NCBI GenBank assembly: GCA_963920525.1
Contig: OY986438.1
Coordinates: forward strand, 182,884,888-182,948,887
DNA from: Dichetophora obliterata
Taxonomy: Eukaryota; Arthropoda; Insecta; Diptera; Sciomyzidae
Length of the DNA stretch: 64,000 nt
Direction of reading: 5' to 3'
Both the position numbers and the translations under genes were made by a program. Below are positions 12,006 through 23,822 of the stretch, piece after piece. The notes under the pieces are model-generated. The model was not told the origin of the DNA. It worked only from the letters and a program-made list of their open reading frames with translations, and did no database searches. Each line of letters begins with the position of its first letter. Positions within the stretch are counted from its first letter, which is position 1.

Positions 12006-13356
12006 CAGTGTTGCACAAAACAATAGCAACAAAATAAGTGCGCTGCAACAAAATCGTGTATCTTTTTTAATATTGGGGACACACAAAAATGATTATAGGA
12101 ATCAAAGCATATATTCATACATCATATATAAAACATATCAAATTCAAATTTGGTTTTGTTTTTTTTTATTAAATTTAAAATTAATGTGGCTACATTAAAT
12201 TTGTCTGAGAGCAAAACAAAAGCAACAAAACTTGAATAATGTAAAAAGAGAATAGAAGTTCCAAGAATTATTGGTAAAAGTTCCGTTATTGTAAAGCACG
12301 TGTTGTTTGTAAGTCAAGTATTTAAGTTTAGTGTTTTTTTTGTGCTAGTTGTGACATTGACTGTTCATTTATAATGGCACGTTTTCAATACTGTGAAGCT
12401 CTTAAATTACAAATTATTTCCGAATATAAAAACGAAAATTCGAAAATATCTAACGTGAATCAGTGATAACGTGATATTAATCGGTCAATAATTTTCAGAT
12501 TAATAAAGAAATATACCTTCAGAAAAGACGTAACAACGGTACATTAAAGAGGGCGACCGCGGAAAACATCGCGCGTGATGATCAACTTGATTAATTCAGA
12601 TTTGATGTGCACGGTACGGCGCCACCCAGGTACACGACTTGAAGCCCGAAACTGCAAAATAAATTTTAAACACGGATGCGATGGCATTATGGTCTGGACT
12701 TGTTTTTCCTATAATGAAGTTGAACCATTTCAAAAAATCTATGGAATTATGGATTGATTTGTATATAATGACATTTTAGAAAGCAAGATGCGACCACATT
12801 CAGAGTGGAATCTGTCGCTTCAGTGAACGTTTCAGCCCGATCACAAGCCGAAGCACACTTCAAAGCTCATCAAAGATTACATTAGAGGCAATGGGATTCA
12901 CGTCTTTGATTAGCCGGCACAGTCACAATGAATTGAATCTCATTGAAAATCTTTTTGGGATTTTGAAGGTAAAAGTTTCTGGTCAAAGGTTTTCTAATAA
13001 GACTGCACTGTATGAAGCGCTGAAACTTCATTGGGAACATATACTAATACTAACATATCTACTTTAATAGAGTCGATGCCGCTCAGCTGTGTAGCGGTTA
13101 TCAAGAATAATGGATCTTACACCAAATATTAATTATGTTGCTTTTGTTTTGCTCTCAGACTAACTGAATGCAGTCACATTAATTTTAAATTTAATTAAGA
13201 AAACAAAACCAAATTGGAATATGATTTGTTTTTAATATGATGCATGAATATATGCTTTGGTTCCTATAATCATTTTTGCGTGTCCCTAATATTTAAAAAG
13301 ATACACGATTTTGTAGCAGCGTACTGATTTTGTTGCTATTATTTTGCGCAACACTG
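12006..13356 (+). mobile_element. Tc1-like element with ~225-bp inverted repeats
   Basis: The element begins CAGTGTTGCACAAAACAATA and ends with the matching inverted copy. The two arms (12006-12229 and 13136-13356) match over about 220 bp with scattered differences. TA lies on both sides (12004-12005 and 13357-13358). The centre contains a broken Tc1-type transposase. Long-TIR Tc1 elements (Minos and S are examples) are known in flies. This one is inactive. Confidence 0.9.
12374..13130 (+). pseudogene. Tc1-type transposase, decayed
   Basis: A start at 12374 gives MARFQYCEALKLQIISEYKN, resembling the helix-turn-helix N-terminus, and stops after about 30 codons. The linker motif GTLKRGRPRKTS follows at about 12540-12572. 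Catalytic-domain pieces then appear: VRRHPGTRLEAR, HGCDGIMVWTCFSYNEVEPF, GIMD, NDILESKM and the second Asp region in FQPDHKPKHTSKL. A degraded third site (PAQSQ then a stop where SPDLNPIEN is expected) follows, then the tail AAVIKNNG-like VAVIKNNGSYTKY. The first Asp region is lost. Several stops and frameshifts are present. Confidence 0.85.
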
Positions 13357-13650
13357 TATATATGTTCTACTTCGTTTTCACTACTGACAACTTCAATATA
13401 AACCATGTTATTTTTCAACTTAATTTCGAAGTGGATGCACTTTAAAGAATATAATAACTATAGTGGATCACCATTATTTTGAAGTTTTTCCACTTTTTAT
13501 TAGAGATCAAATATTTTCATATTTGATTTAAAGGATTTAAATGTGAATTTATAGATGATTTCTTAAAAAAAGAGCGACGTAAAATTAACATGGTATTATT
13601 TAATTTTACGTTGCGATTTTTCCCTGAGTGTACCCATCAGCAAATATAAT

Positions 13651-14021
13651 AAGGGTTCTCATCTAACCATGTAAACATGTATAGAAGTGTAAATAGCGTA
13701 AATGTCGACAAAATGGTGGCTGCGGCTGCGACAACATTATAACTTTTTTAAATTTTAAACCTTTTAAAAACCTTCATTAACATAGAAAAATAAATAAAAC
13801 GTGTTCATATTTACTTCAACTACTTTAAATATGTATTGATTAGCGCCAAAGGCAACCATCATTCACACACGTAGATTTACATGCTAGTTTACACTACAAA
13901 ATAGGCTCGGAAATGATGTAAACTCACGCCCATACAAATTTTGACAGATAGTTTACGCGCATGTAAGTTCACAAGGCTTACAATGTTTACGGGTCAGTTA
14001 CATGCTTAGATGAGAACCCTT
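13651..14021. mobile_element. 371-bp MITE (AAGGGTTCTCATCTAA ends)
   Basis: The left end AAGGGTTCTCATCTAACCAT is matched by AAGGGTTCTCATCTAAGCAT on the other strand at the right end. It interrupts the reverse transcriptase exactly between KYN and VFFEDI codons. Flanking AAT (13648-13650 and 14022-14024) fits a 3-bp duplication, though the A/T context leaves one or two bases of ambiguity. Non-coding. PIF/Harbinger-type is the best guess. Confidence 0.8.
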
Positions 14022-14783
14022 AATGTCTTCTTTGAAGATATACCGGACCTTATTCTAAAAGACCTAAAGCTAAGTCTCGTCAGCAAAATCAAAAATCTGG
14101 GTTTTCATATTAATTATTCACTTACCTGCACTTAATACATCAACAGTGTTATTCAAAAAGTATATTATATTCTGCGTAATCTAAGAGTTTCAGCTGAATA
14201 TACACCTGTTGAATTCTTCAACTTATACTACCTATAATTACTTATGCAGAATGTGTTTATAGCAATTTGGACTCCCGATCTCAATAAAAATTAAACTTAG
14301 CATTTTACCATATATTTTGTTACCACAATTTTGATCATATATCTCAGTTTAAAAAATCCATTCTTGGAAGTGATATTATTAACTATCTCAATGCTAGAAA
14401 TTGTATCTTTCTGCATAAATTAATAGTGTTTAAAACACCTCCTTATTTGTTTGAAAAAATTTGATTTGGTTACTCAACAAGAAGTTGCATGCTGATCCCA
14501 TCGAGTTTTAACTACCTCAACTCCATAAGATTTTTTTTTATTAACGCCACTTGTCTTTGGAATTCTCTGCCGAGCCATGTAAGAGCTTTAAGAAAATAAC
14601 AAGATTTGTATTTGCCGTATTTCGCTTCAATTAACGATTAATAAATTTGCCAGTTTTCTTCAAATCTATACTTTCTTCCTGTCACTTTTTTTTCTCTCTT
14701 AATTACTTCAATTTTGTACCCTATCTTGATTTCTCTATTTCAACTTAATATTAAGAATAACGTTTTTTCTAAATGACCTTGTT

Positions 14784-15165
14784 ATTTATTATGTTGATTT
14801 TATATGATTTAAATACAAATTTTAAATGTTTGATAGTTTAAATCATACTTGATTTTAAATACAAATTCTAGTTGTTTGATAGTTTAAAATCCTTTATTGA
14901 GCTTTAGGTCAAAGTTAGAACAATTAATTGTTCTAACGAATCTTTCCAAAGAAACAACAACAACACCAACAACAACAATGTTTTTTCAATATGAAAATGA
15001 AAAAATCACTAGCTAATTTTATTGCAATTTCGGCCCTGCTAAAGGCTTCATCAGAAATCTTTGTGTTATTTGTTTTGTGTTATTTGTTTTATAATTAAAA
15101 TCAAGTATCATTTAAGCTATCAAACATTTAGAATTTGTTTTTAAATCATATAAAATCAACGTATT
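14784..15165. repeat. Inverted repeat and dispersed repeat copy 1
   Basis: The arm at about 14793-14850 (containing ATTTAAATACAAATTTTAAA and TGTTTGATAGTTTAAATCA) is repeated in reverse at about 15098-15160. The segment between, with CAATTTCGGCCCTGCTAAAG and GCTTCATCAGAAATCTTTG, is shared with 34736-34966. The unit lies in the 3' untranslated part of the reverse-transcriptase element. It could be a separate insertion. Its class is not recognised. Confidence 0.6.
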
Positions 15166-15307
15166 AAGATTAACTTTATAATAAGTATAATTGTTTGAAT
15201 TAGGTTTAAGAAAATCTTTAATTTGTATTGTATAATCCTAAAAATATTTTTCCAACTTGTACATTAAAATAACTAAGTTCTTATCGTACTATAAATAAAT
15301 AAAAAAA

Positions 15308-16075
15308 TCATTTCCTTGTCGGTAAAATTCCAAGGCTTGCCTTCCTGTAGATAATTGTGCCCGTGCGAGCAAGTTCATCTGCTTTGCAGTTATCTAGAAA
15401 ATTCCTATATCCAGGAATCCAGCATAGAAAAATCCTGAGCTGCTTCGTCATCTTATTTAGAGATCTGCGGCAGCTAAGAGCTGTTTCAGATGTTTTTTTC
15501 AACAGTTTCTTGGTCTTTCAAAGCGGCTTGACTATCAGATAGTAATTAGATATCCATGGAAGACATCTCACTTACCTGAAGCCAGTTTAACGCTTCATGT
15601 ATAGCAACGGCTTCAGCTTAAAATTCACAGAGTTATGGGCAGGGAGCCTGAAGGCTATATAAATATTTAATGTTTCAGAGTAGACACCTCCGCCTACTTT
15701 TTCATCTAGTTTTGATCCATCGGTGAAAATCTCAATTGCATTTTTAGGTGAAAGTTTTCCTTGTTCCTAATCATCTCGAAAGGAAATGGTTACATCAAAC
15801 TTCCTTTCAAATGATAGTTTTAGTGTGATGTAGTCAATTGACCTGGGCATAGGAGAGAGAAATTTATAATGCTAGAGAAGGTAGAGTGCCCTAATGTACC
15901 TACTTTCCACTGGGAGGTTGTTTCTAAACGGATGGCTGTGTTAGCTAACACGGAGCTTGAGGAGATAGCTATTTTATTCAACAGAGTTCCTTGGAATTTG
16001 GCTGACTGGTATCTGTCATAGAGATATGATTTTAGCAAACTGAGTTTAGACCATGCAATACCAAATTTTTATAAT
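15308..16075 (-). pseudogene. Non-LTR retrotransposon RNase H region, decayed
   Basis: Minus-strand frames give KSYLYDRYQSAKFQGTLLNK, SSSVLANTAIRLETTSQW and LGHSTFSSIINF. A region with many stops follows, then SCRRSLNKMTKQLRIFLCW, IPGYRN and CKADELARTGTI. The order and the 'hhWVPGH.....N..ADELA' motif are those of the RNase H that ends insect I/R1-type polyproteins. Upstream it is cut by the Helentron at 16078. Downstream it is cut by the A-rich end of the element at 10588-15305. No intact frame. Confidence 0.8.
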
Positions 16076-16077
16076 TT

Positions 16078-18293
16078 ACTAGCTGATATACCCGGTGTTA
16101 CTCGAAAGTCGGTAGCTCGGTAGCTTAAACATGTTGAATTTTATGTTTAAGCTACCGTTAGAAAGGTAATTGAACGAGCTTTAATCCCAAAAAGTTTTGG
16201 AAAATTTTTGCTATTGGTGGTTCCATCTCTTACGGTAAGCTAATTGAATTCAAAGAAGGGTACATAGGAAAAACATATTTTGAAAATTAAAAATAATTTA
16301 AATATTTACTTAATCTTAAAACCATCAAAACTACCTTTTCAACAATATAAAACATATGGTGGGACTCAATGCATCCTTGAGATATGGACATTTTTGCATC
16401 TAAACAAAAATTTACATTAAAAAATATATTGAACTTTTTAACAAAAAAAATTTTAATGAAATATTTTAAAAACAGCGGAGATATAGGCATTAAAAGTAAA
16501 AACTTTTGTTTTCATATAATTTTTTTCTCATTCTTAGCTATCAATGTTTTATGAAAAATTTGTTGTACTAAAAATGGTTGTACTAAAATATATATTAGCT
16601 GCGTTTTTTTTCATGGGAGATCAGGATCATATCATCGCATTTGCAAGCAAAGCAAAAACAATAAATGATCCAGCAAGTGAGCTGGACATTTAAATTGATC
16701 CAATTCTATGTTTTTAAGTGTTGAGGGCGCAACTGTAAAAGCAGACAACACTTAGCCATTATTGATTGCTGACGACGCTTTGACTGAAAAAACTGGCAGT
16801 AATGCATTATTTAACATTTTAAAAGTTTGGTAGCATTTTCGCAAAAAATTTCGCAAAACTTATCTGCTACCTACATAAGAACATCAGATATTCTTCTGTA
16901 AACAGAAAATAGCGCCATCTGTCTGTAATCCAAAACGTGTGGGGTTACATTTGAAGAAACTTTTGGTAGAAATCATTCTGCTATTCACCGCAAGGTGTAT
17001 ACTTTGTACCCACAGTACTTACAAATGCGGCGCCATCTATCTGTGAACTTAATGCACAGATCAACCTAACCAGATGCGTATATGCTGTATTATATCGCCA
17101 TATAGCTGAAACTGATTTCATGAAAATATTAACTTTTACAGCATTCTATTCACTGTTATCTTTTCGATGAAATGGTGATATAAATACAATATTTAAAGTA
17201 CCATTGATAAAGAACTGAGTTGAGTGACAACGGTGATACAATAATGACAAGAAATAGAGCCATCGCAACAAAAAAAAAATTAACAGGAGTGGTGCGGGGG
17301 GTGGGGAGGGGTTGGGAGGCAAACAACTGAGTAGATTACTTTAAGGAAGATTTTATATAAACCAAAAATTTTTATTTACTCTAGACACACAACTGCATTT
17401 TTAAAGATAAATGGAGACGTTCAAATTATACAGAGAATTTTAAAACAAAACTCAGTTTTATTAATAGTCTGGTATGACAAAATAGATTTTTAGCCATAAC
17501 TTTTGATTGGAATGAGATATTGGGGTAATTTTTTCACATAAATTATATTTGAGACTTGACTTTTGTACAAAATATACAAAAACAACATTTTGGAAAAAAA
17601 TAATTTCTCGAAAAAATCAAAGGGGGAACCTTTGTTGTTTTGATGACAAAAACAGTAAAATCATTTTTTAAAGCTTACATGGAAGAATTTTTGCGAATAG
17701 TACATGCTATGTCATATGAAAGCTAGCCAGATGTGTAATTTTTAATTGATTTCATTTTTATAACAAAAACAATTTTTGTGTCATTTTTTGAGCAAAAAGT
17801 CAATATTTTGGACCTTCTTTACAGCTCAACCTATTTTTGTGAAGTGATTTTATTGAACTTTTGAAAAAAAAAAATTTGAATGAAATATATTAATGGACAG
17901 CGGAGATAATTGCATCAAAAGACCAAACTTTGATTTTTGTGTCGTTTTTTTCTCATTCTAAGGTAACGATATATTATGAAAAAGTCGTTGTACTGAAAAT
18001 TTCTACAATTTTGAATATATGTGAATATATACATGTTTTTGATGTCAAAATAACTAAAAATTTTTTAAAATAAATACACAAAATCTCCAATACAATAAAG
18101 TTCTATAATAACAAAATTACCGTTAGCTGAAAAATTTCTGAGGGGGCGTGGCAAAAACTAAGTATGTTAAATTTTAAGTTAGGATACATTTAATATGTAT
18201 ACCTAGTTTGAGCAAAATCCGTTGAGCCGTTTAGTTTTGTGTAAAGGCCAAACAAACAAACAAACAGAAAATGAGTTTTATTATTATAGATAT
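16078..18293 (-). mobile_element. Helentron/Helitron-derived element, reverse orientation
   Basis: Read on the minus strand, the 5' end begins TATATCTATAATAATAAAAC followed by a TTTGTTTGTTTG run and 'ggctcaacggattttgctc'. The 3' end is 'gtaacaccgggtatatcagctagta' in two parts, with CTAG at 16079-16082. Both ends match the Helentron pattern. The interior is A/T-rich and carries no Rep/helicase gene. It separates the RNase H fragment from whatever lay upstream. A G-rich tract lies inside at 17295-17319. Confidence 0.8.
17295..17319 (+). other. G-rich tract, quadruplex candidate
   Basis: Four close G runs (6, 4, 4 and 3 or more G) are separated by one or two bases. This fits the usual G3+N1-7 quadruplex pattern. 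It is exceptional in a region of about 30% GC. Confidence 0.6.
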
Positions 18294-20058
18294 ATTAGGA
18301 TGCTGTGGTCAACACAATCGAAGGTGCAAAAGGTTTGGGAATAATTGACCTTTTATCACCATTTCCAATGTGAGATGTTTCCTTATATAAAAAGTTATTC
18401 GTTCAAAATTATGTATAGTGGCGAAAGTAGTTGGTTTCAACAGTGCATCAGGAAGCTTGTAAGTATTAGGTCAGGTCCTTGTTCCTTTGATAAATGCAGT
18501 TATTTATATGCATTAAAAATCTCTTCCAGCGTTACATTTAAACTTTTATATTTGTGTTGAATTGAATGTTTTAACCCTTGAATGGTAGGTAAATGATAAC
18601 AATTGTTTCTGCACTGCTTTAACAAAACATTGCACATTACAGTTAAACTTATTTTTCTAGAACAAATGTAGATTAGCCATATTAAAGCTTGAACTTATCA
18701 GTACAGTAGATAGAAAAAATAACATTTTTTGGCTTCTTATTTTAAAATAAACGAAGTACAGTAACTGTGAAGTTTTTTGGTTCTAAGCCAAAATGGAGAT
18801 TATGTTTCATTTTCAATTAAATAGTTCTTGCTGGCTGTTCAAAATATAATGCACAACTATGTCAGTCATTGAAGCTTTGATGGGCATGTAACGGCCAACA
18901 TACAAGCTTAAACATTGGAGCGCAATCACACTCACCAACACGTTTCACAGGCGTTTTTAATTTGGTATAATCTTGTTTTTTATGTGGCAATTATTTTTGT
19001 GCTTGCACATTACCACATATTGGGATAAACTGATTTTCAGCTTGTTACAACAGAGCTAAATAAAAAATGGATTAAATGAAAATATGGTAAAAGCCCGCTT
19101 ATGGAGGCGCTGAAAGACTATACATATTAACAAAAAATATTGTTAAAATAACTTTAATAGCCATAAATTGGTGAAAACGAAATTAATTACACAGCAACAT
19201 ATAACAAGAGTCATTAATATATTTAAGCCAAGTTTAAAACATGTGCAACGAAGTGGCGTGGTCGTAACAAGATATGCGGTGCGGCAAGTAGACGTAATAA
19301 GCTACTACTTAAGGCCAGCTATGGCCAGCAGCAGCTTAGCCTCTTAAGACGCAACAACAGCAACAAGAGCAACAATATTGCTGGCAAATAAATCTCTAAT
19401 TTGTAATAAATGTGTAAAATTGCCGCCGCTGACAAACAACAAGCTCAAATTGTTGTTGTTTTAAGTTTTGATCGTTTTGCGCGCTTTAATTTACACGCGA
19501 CATTTTAACGGCGCGCGACTCTGATGCGACCACTGCATACTATTATTGCCACTATTGTTGCTTTGGGTCATAAAAATTGCACAAATTTTCATAATTCACC
19601 ATTGACTTTGGTATTCTTGTTGTTATCTAGGCAAGAGCAATAGTTTTTTGCAAAATTATATTCTTTGTAGTGAACAGCGGGTTCAAAAACTGGCCGCAAA
19701 ATTATTGGCAGCAGATCATAAATTAAATTAGAAAAAAAAATTTAATGACTGCTCAACAGCAACAATCAACAGCAACACGCTATGATGGCAGCACTATACA
19801 TTAACTTTTGGGGAGCGTATTGTTCTGAGTCTCCTGCGACAACAGCGGCAGCTTGGTTTGCAATAACTCATGGTGACACTTAATGTGTTTCACATTTCGA
19901 GCCAGTTTTCTGACACCATTAAATAAAGTTAACATGCTCAACACTTAACTGTTAAAGTTTACACTTTAAATTTAATGCCTAAGTTGTCATAAAATAATAG
20001 AAAAATACCAAAATAACTAGTCGTCTCTAATGGATTTTTCTCTCACAACTCTTTCCAG
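18294..20058 (+). other. No gene recognised; probable intron or upstream DNA of host gene
   Basis: Short open frames without recognisable domains. GC content rises slightly from about 19240 onward, with CAACAGCAACAA-type words common upstream of fly genes. The stretch ends in the pyrimidine-rich sequence TTTCTCTCACAACTCTTTCC followed by AG at 20057-20058, a good splice acceptor. Confidence 0.45.
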
Positions 20059-20171
20059 ATCTTTGATAGTGTTACTCATCAACAGCAAACTGTGACAAAC
20101 ACACACACACACAGAAAACGACAGCAACAACAACAACAACGGGAACAACAACAGCATTCGCACCCACAAAA

Positions 20172-20706
20172 ATGTTTCCACGCTTGCCCGGTCCAATAGG
20201 AGCGGACATATTTTTAGGTGCGACTACAACAGTTCGTTCCGTTTTCCCCAACTCGCGCCTAGACTCACTGTCCAATGTGCATCACAGCAGCAGCAGCAGC
20301 GGCAGCAGTCCAACAGCGACGCCAGCACAACATGGCCAACAGTTGCTGTCACCGTTTGACGCATCGATTGCCGCTGACTTGGCTGCGACAGCAACGATCG
20401 CTGATATTGCGAATGCAGGTGGTGGTGGTGGCGGTGTCGGTGACGTCGGCAGCAGCAGCAGCACTCTTGGCAACTATCTGCCCGAAGAGGATGAAGACTG
20501 GTGGTCCAATGCCATTGAGGAGGATACGTTCGAGTCGCCGCTAGCCTTCGATGCTAGCGAAAATGGTCTATGGAATGGACGCTTTGTGCCGCCACCACCG
20601 CGACCACCTTTTCTAGACGAAAGCGTTGCAGCGGATGGTCTGACCACTTGTGATTTATGCACGTGGGCATGGCAGCGGAATGCCTACTCGCTGGATGGAT
20701 CGATGG
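20172..20706 (+). CDS. Host gene coding exon, product not recognised
   Basis: The ATG at 20172 (context ACAAAAATGTTT) opens a frame of 178 codons plus one base. It ends at a consensus donor ATGG|GTAAGT at 20706/20707. The exon probably begins at 20059 after a strong acceptor, leaving a CA- and CAACAA-rich leader; an in-frame stop near 20068-20070 rules out an earlier start in this exon. The protein begins MFPRLPGPIGADIFLGAT. It has Ser, Ala and Gly homopolymers (residues about 37-95), a very acidic segment EEDEDWWSNAIEEDTF (about 105-120), a proline run PPPPRPPF and a distinctive end CDLCTWAWQRNAYSLDGSM. GC content is far above the surroundings and homopolymer runs are typical of fly regulatory or signalling proteins. 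I cannot name the gene and do not see a signal peptide. Confidence 0.75.
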
Positions 20707-20862
20707 GTAAGTGGGCTGGTTGCTTGATTGAAAAATTGTATTGAAAATGTTTATTGAAAAATTACAAAAAAAAACACCGCCTTAAAAACAACCACAATAT
20801 AAAGTGTGTTGTTGTTCTTCTTAGTTTATGAAATTTCATATTTTCTTGATTTTTTTTTTCAG

Positions 20863-20969
20863 TACGAAAATCTTACTCCTCTTCTTCGGCATCGCTGTTT
20901 GGCTATTTGGCGCTCATGTCGAACTGGCAATGCGTGGAGGTTTTCACTTTTCAATTAAAAATTCCTTAG
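20863..20969 (+). CDS. Possible second exon of the same host gene
   Basis: A strong acceptor, a T run followed by CAG at 20860-20862, lies 156 bp after the donor at 20707. Spliced in phase (G + TA) it reads VRKSYSSSSASLFGYLALMS then NWQCVEVFTFQLKIP and stops at 20967-20969. That would make a 213-residue protein. A weak donor GAG|GTTTTC near 20937 could instead lead to further exons. The other frame of this exon gives a hydrophobic, membrane-like KILLLFFGIAVWLFGAHVEL and stays open to 21061, but it does not match the phase of the upstream donor. Which frame is used cannot be settled from sequence alone. Confidence 0.4.
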
Positions 20970-21379
20970 CCAAAAGAGAGAAGATTTTTATCGCACAAGC
21001 GATCGATAGAATAATTTATCGTATCGATCGCAGATGTCGATTTATCAAAAGTGCTATTTGACAACCACAACGAGCTGAACTGAGGCATGAGAAGTAGGCA
21101 GAGAAGACAGCTCGAGAGATGAGTTAAGATTATATCAATCTATGCCTTGCGTTATAAAAGATCGATAATTCGCAGCTAAGCAAAAACTTTGCCAACATAT
21201 CCTGCGAACATTTTTAATCTACAGCAAATCGAATGATCTTTACAAAGTTCATCTTAAGTTAAGATCTTTACGAATGATTAGAAAATTTTTGATTACAAAA
21301 ACAGGGAAATTTGCTTACTTCTACAAACATGACATTTTTGCTTGTTTTTTAGTAACGGTTAATCTGGGGGTATTTTTTT

Positions 21380-23782
21380 AAATATCCCAAAAGGGAAATT
21401 TCTATTATAGCTTGAAAAAACATTATGAATTTTTTTTAATATTTTCTAAAAGAGGATATTTTTATTTATGTGCAAACTAACGATTCGAGATAATTTAAAT
21501 TTAAAAGAGGAAAATTTTTTACATTTCTCATGTTTTTATAAAATATGTTAAAAGGGACACATTTTTTTTTAAATACACATATAAAGTTTTTAAAATTTCC
21601 CAAAGAGGGAAATTTTTATTTTTGTGCTGAACTACAGTTTGAGCTTATTTTAAAGAAATTTATTTTTTAAATTTAGTGAAATTTTTCTTAAAATTCCACA
21701 AAACAAAAATATCCCAAATAGTTAATATTTTAATTTTTTACTGAAAATGTACATAAGGGCATTTAATTCAGTAAGACTATCGTAAACTGGTAATTTTGAA
21801 AAACTTCCCTTAAGGGAAATTTAATTAAAAACAAAGAAACATTTTCTTACTCCAAAAATAACGTCGTTAGAGCTGTTTTAAAAACATTTCAATAAAGAAA
21901 TTTTATTTTCTCACTTAATTTAACTTTACGCACTACATTCAAGCTAAAAATTATTATAAAAATTAAAATTTAAAAATTTCGTAACACTTAATTTAAACAT
22001 TAATTAATATTCAATTTATTTCAAATGGAGCTTACTTCATGTAATACAAATTTCCCTACAGAAAAAAAGCAAAGCTATTGCTTTCCATATTCTCAATTAT
22101 ACAGCAAAAACTATTTGCTACCAGGACCGAAAGAAAGTAAGACTGCACTGAGTCACTGCTTACTTAGTGAAAAACTTGTATTTTTCTCTTGTTCTTCCTC
22201 TAGTTAACACTAATTAATTTATGTTGATAAAAAACAGAAAGAAGGGGCATTCCTATTTGAACTTTTAGTCCAGCCTACTCTATATACCTATACGATTAGC
22301 GTGTATGAAAATTTTTTCAAGTTAAAATCTAAAAAATTACACGGACTAAGAATATGATGCATCTTTGCATGATTCTAGAACTTTATGGCTGTCTGCAAAA
22401 ACATGTCTGCAACAACATGTTGCATTACGTAGATGTGTAAGGACTTAACTATTAAAAAAGAAAAATCTCTTTTACAACAGAGATCATTTGTGAAGTAGTT
22501 TGTTGTTTTTTTTAGCTTAAGTCTGCAAACGCGTCCACTACATCTTAATGATTGTGTTTTGTTGTGCAATTTTCCTGTAACAAATGTAAGAATTAGTCCT
22601 ACACATGTTTTAATGTAAACTGAAATAACAATATTCAAATATTGCCGGCAACAATATTTAAAACTTTATTTTTGCTTAAGTATTCCTAACGTCTAATGTA
22701 CAGTATAAAAAAGAAAGAAGTGTTTTGATCACATCAAATAACATGTTAGATCTTAAATATTTTGTTTGTATTCTGTGTATGTTTGCAGAAGAGCTATTTA
22801 TTCAAACATTAATTGAGAGAAATAGTGGCTCATTGCGCTATTAAAAAAGCTTAACAAAAATTGTAAATGAATTTAAAACTGCGATGAATTGAAAAGCGAG
22901 TTTTTATGTATCATAATAAATTTATATTTTTCTATTTTTACATATTTGTCTAAATTATAGATATAGCATCAAATACCTATAAAATTTCCCTAAATGGGAA
23001 ATTTTTTATTCACATATAAAACTATGTTATGCAAATTAAAAAGTTAATATCAAGGCCTTACTTCAAGTTTCTACAAATTTTCCTGGTGGGAAATTTTATA
23101 TTGGCCATTAAAACCAAAAATTTAACTTAAAATATTACTTTTAAGGCATTTCAACTTTAAATTTATAAAAAATATTAATCCTAGTACTTGAAAATTTTAA
23201 AAAATCCCATAAAGAAAATTTTATGTCAAAGTGTAAAGGCTTTACAATATTTAAGGAAGTTTCATATATTTTATAAAAACTGACAGTTGTTTCTCAACAC
23301 CTTTGAAATTTTTCTAAACAGGAATTTACAAAAGCTAATATCAAAACCTTACTTCAAGTTTTCACAAATGTTCCAGGTGGGAAATTTTATTTATATATGC
23401 CCATAAAAATGTTAAAATCAAATTCAAATTAACTTAAAAAGCACTTTGAACTAATGCTTAAAAATAAAAAAAGAAACCAGCAACAAAATTGTTATTTGCA
23501 CATACCTGAAATTGTCTAATGCAACTTAAAATATTAATACCAAGGTCCTATTAGAACTTTTCACATATTTTCCAGGCGAAAAATTTTATAATTTGTCCAT
23601 AAGAATGTCAAATTTTAATTCAAACATTACTCAAAAAGCACTTTGACTTAACGTTTAATACATAAAAAGAAATCCCAAAAGGGAAATTTTAATTATTCTT
23701 ATAAATTTGTCCATTGCTACTTATAAAAATACAAGCATTCTTCAACTTGAAGTTTAAAAAATTTCCAAGAGGGTAATTTTAA
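21380..23782. repeat. Degenerate hairpin array, block 1 (TTTCCC-n-GGGAAATTTT)
   Basis: At least a dozen copies of an imperfect palindrome occur, with core TTTCCC, 3-7 bases, GGGAAATTTT. Clear copies are at about 21381-21401, 21593-21618, 21800-21823, 22981-23007, 23074-23099, 23366-23391, 23670-23691 and 23759-23781. Decayed copies lie at 21440, 21498, 21541, 23202, 23305 and 23563. Three of them share a longer upstream phrase (AAGGCCTTACTTCAAG-like, about 23050, 23345 and 23545), so the palindrome is the conserved core of a longer repeat unit. Confidence 0.7.
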
Positions 23783-23822
23783 AATTTTTACACGAATGTG
23801 TTTTCCCATAAAGAATATACAT

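Larger units (their letters stand above)
11049..13630. mobile_element. TA-flanked inverted-repeat element (CACTGAG ends), carrying a nested Tc1 element
   Basis: The left end starts CACTGAGCTAAAAAACAACG. The right end on the opposite strand starts CACTCAGGGAAAAATCGCAA, and both continue into CGTAAAAT. TA flanks both sides and its removal restores the reading frame of the surrounding reverse transcriptase. Without the nested Tc1 element the unit is about 1.23 kb. The interior is rich in CTTTAA/TTCAAAG words in both orientations. A short coding remnant lies on the minus strand at 11627-11792. Confidence 0.8.
10588..14650 (+). pseudogene. Jockey-like non-LTR reverse transcriptase, 5'-truncated and interrupted
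   Basis: Uninterrupted coding runs from about 10588 to 11012. It includes LLCLLDFSKAFDTVNHPLL (the first catalytic Asp region), SGVPQGSVLCPLLFSIF and HAYADDIQIYLS with the catalytic YADD. A frameshift follows near 11000. Removing the insertions 11049-13630 (with one TA) and 13651-14021 joins SKSFVL to PISKYN and then to VFFEDIPDLIL, so the frame really continues. The C-terminal part at 14022-14650 has several stops and ends with FINATCLWNSLPSHVRAL, as expected for the family. The 5' end is truncated (no endonuclease). An A-rich tail lies near 15290-15306. Non-functional. Confidence 0.85.

Noticed and set aside
21380..23782. CRISPR-like array from the regular palindromes
   Set aside because: Spacing is irregular, repeats are degenerate, there are no cas genes and the DNA is clearly animal.
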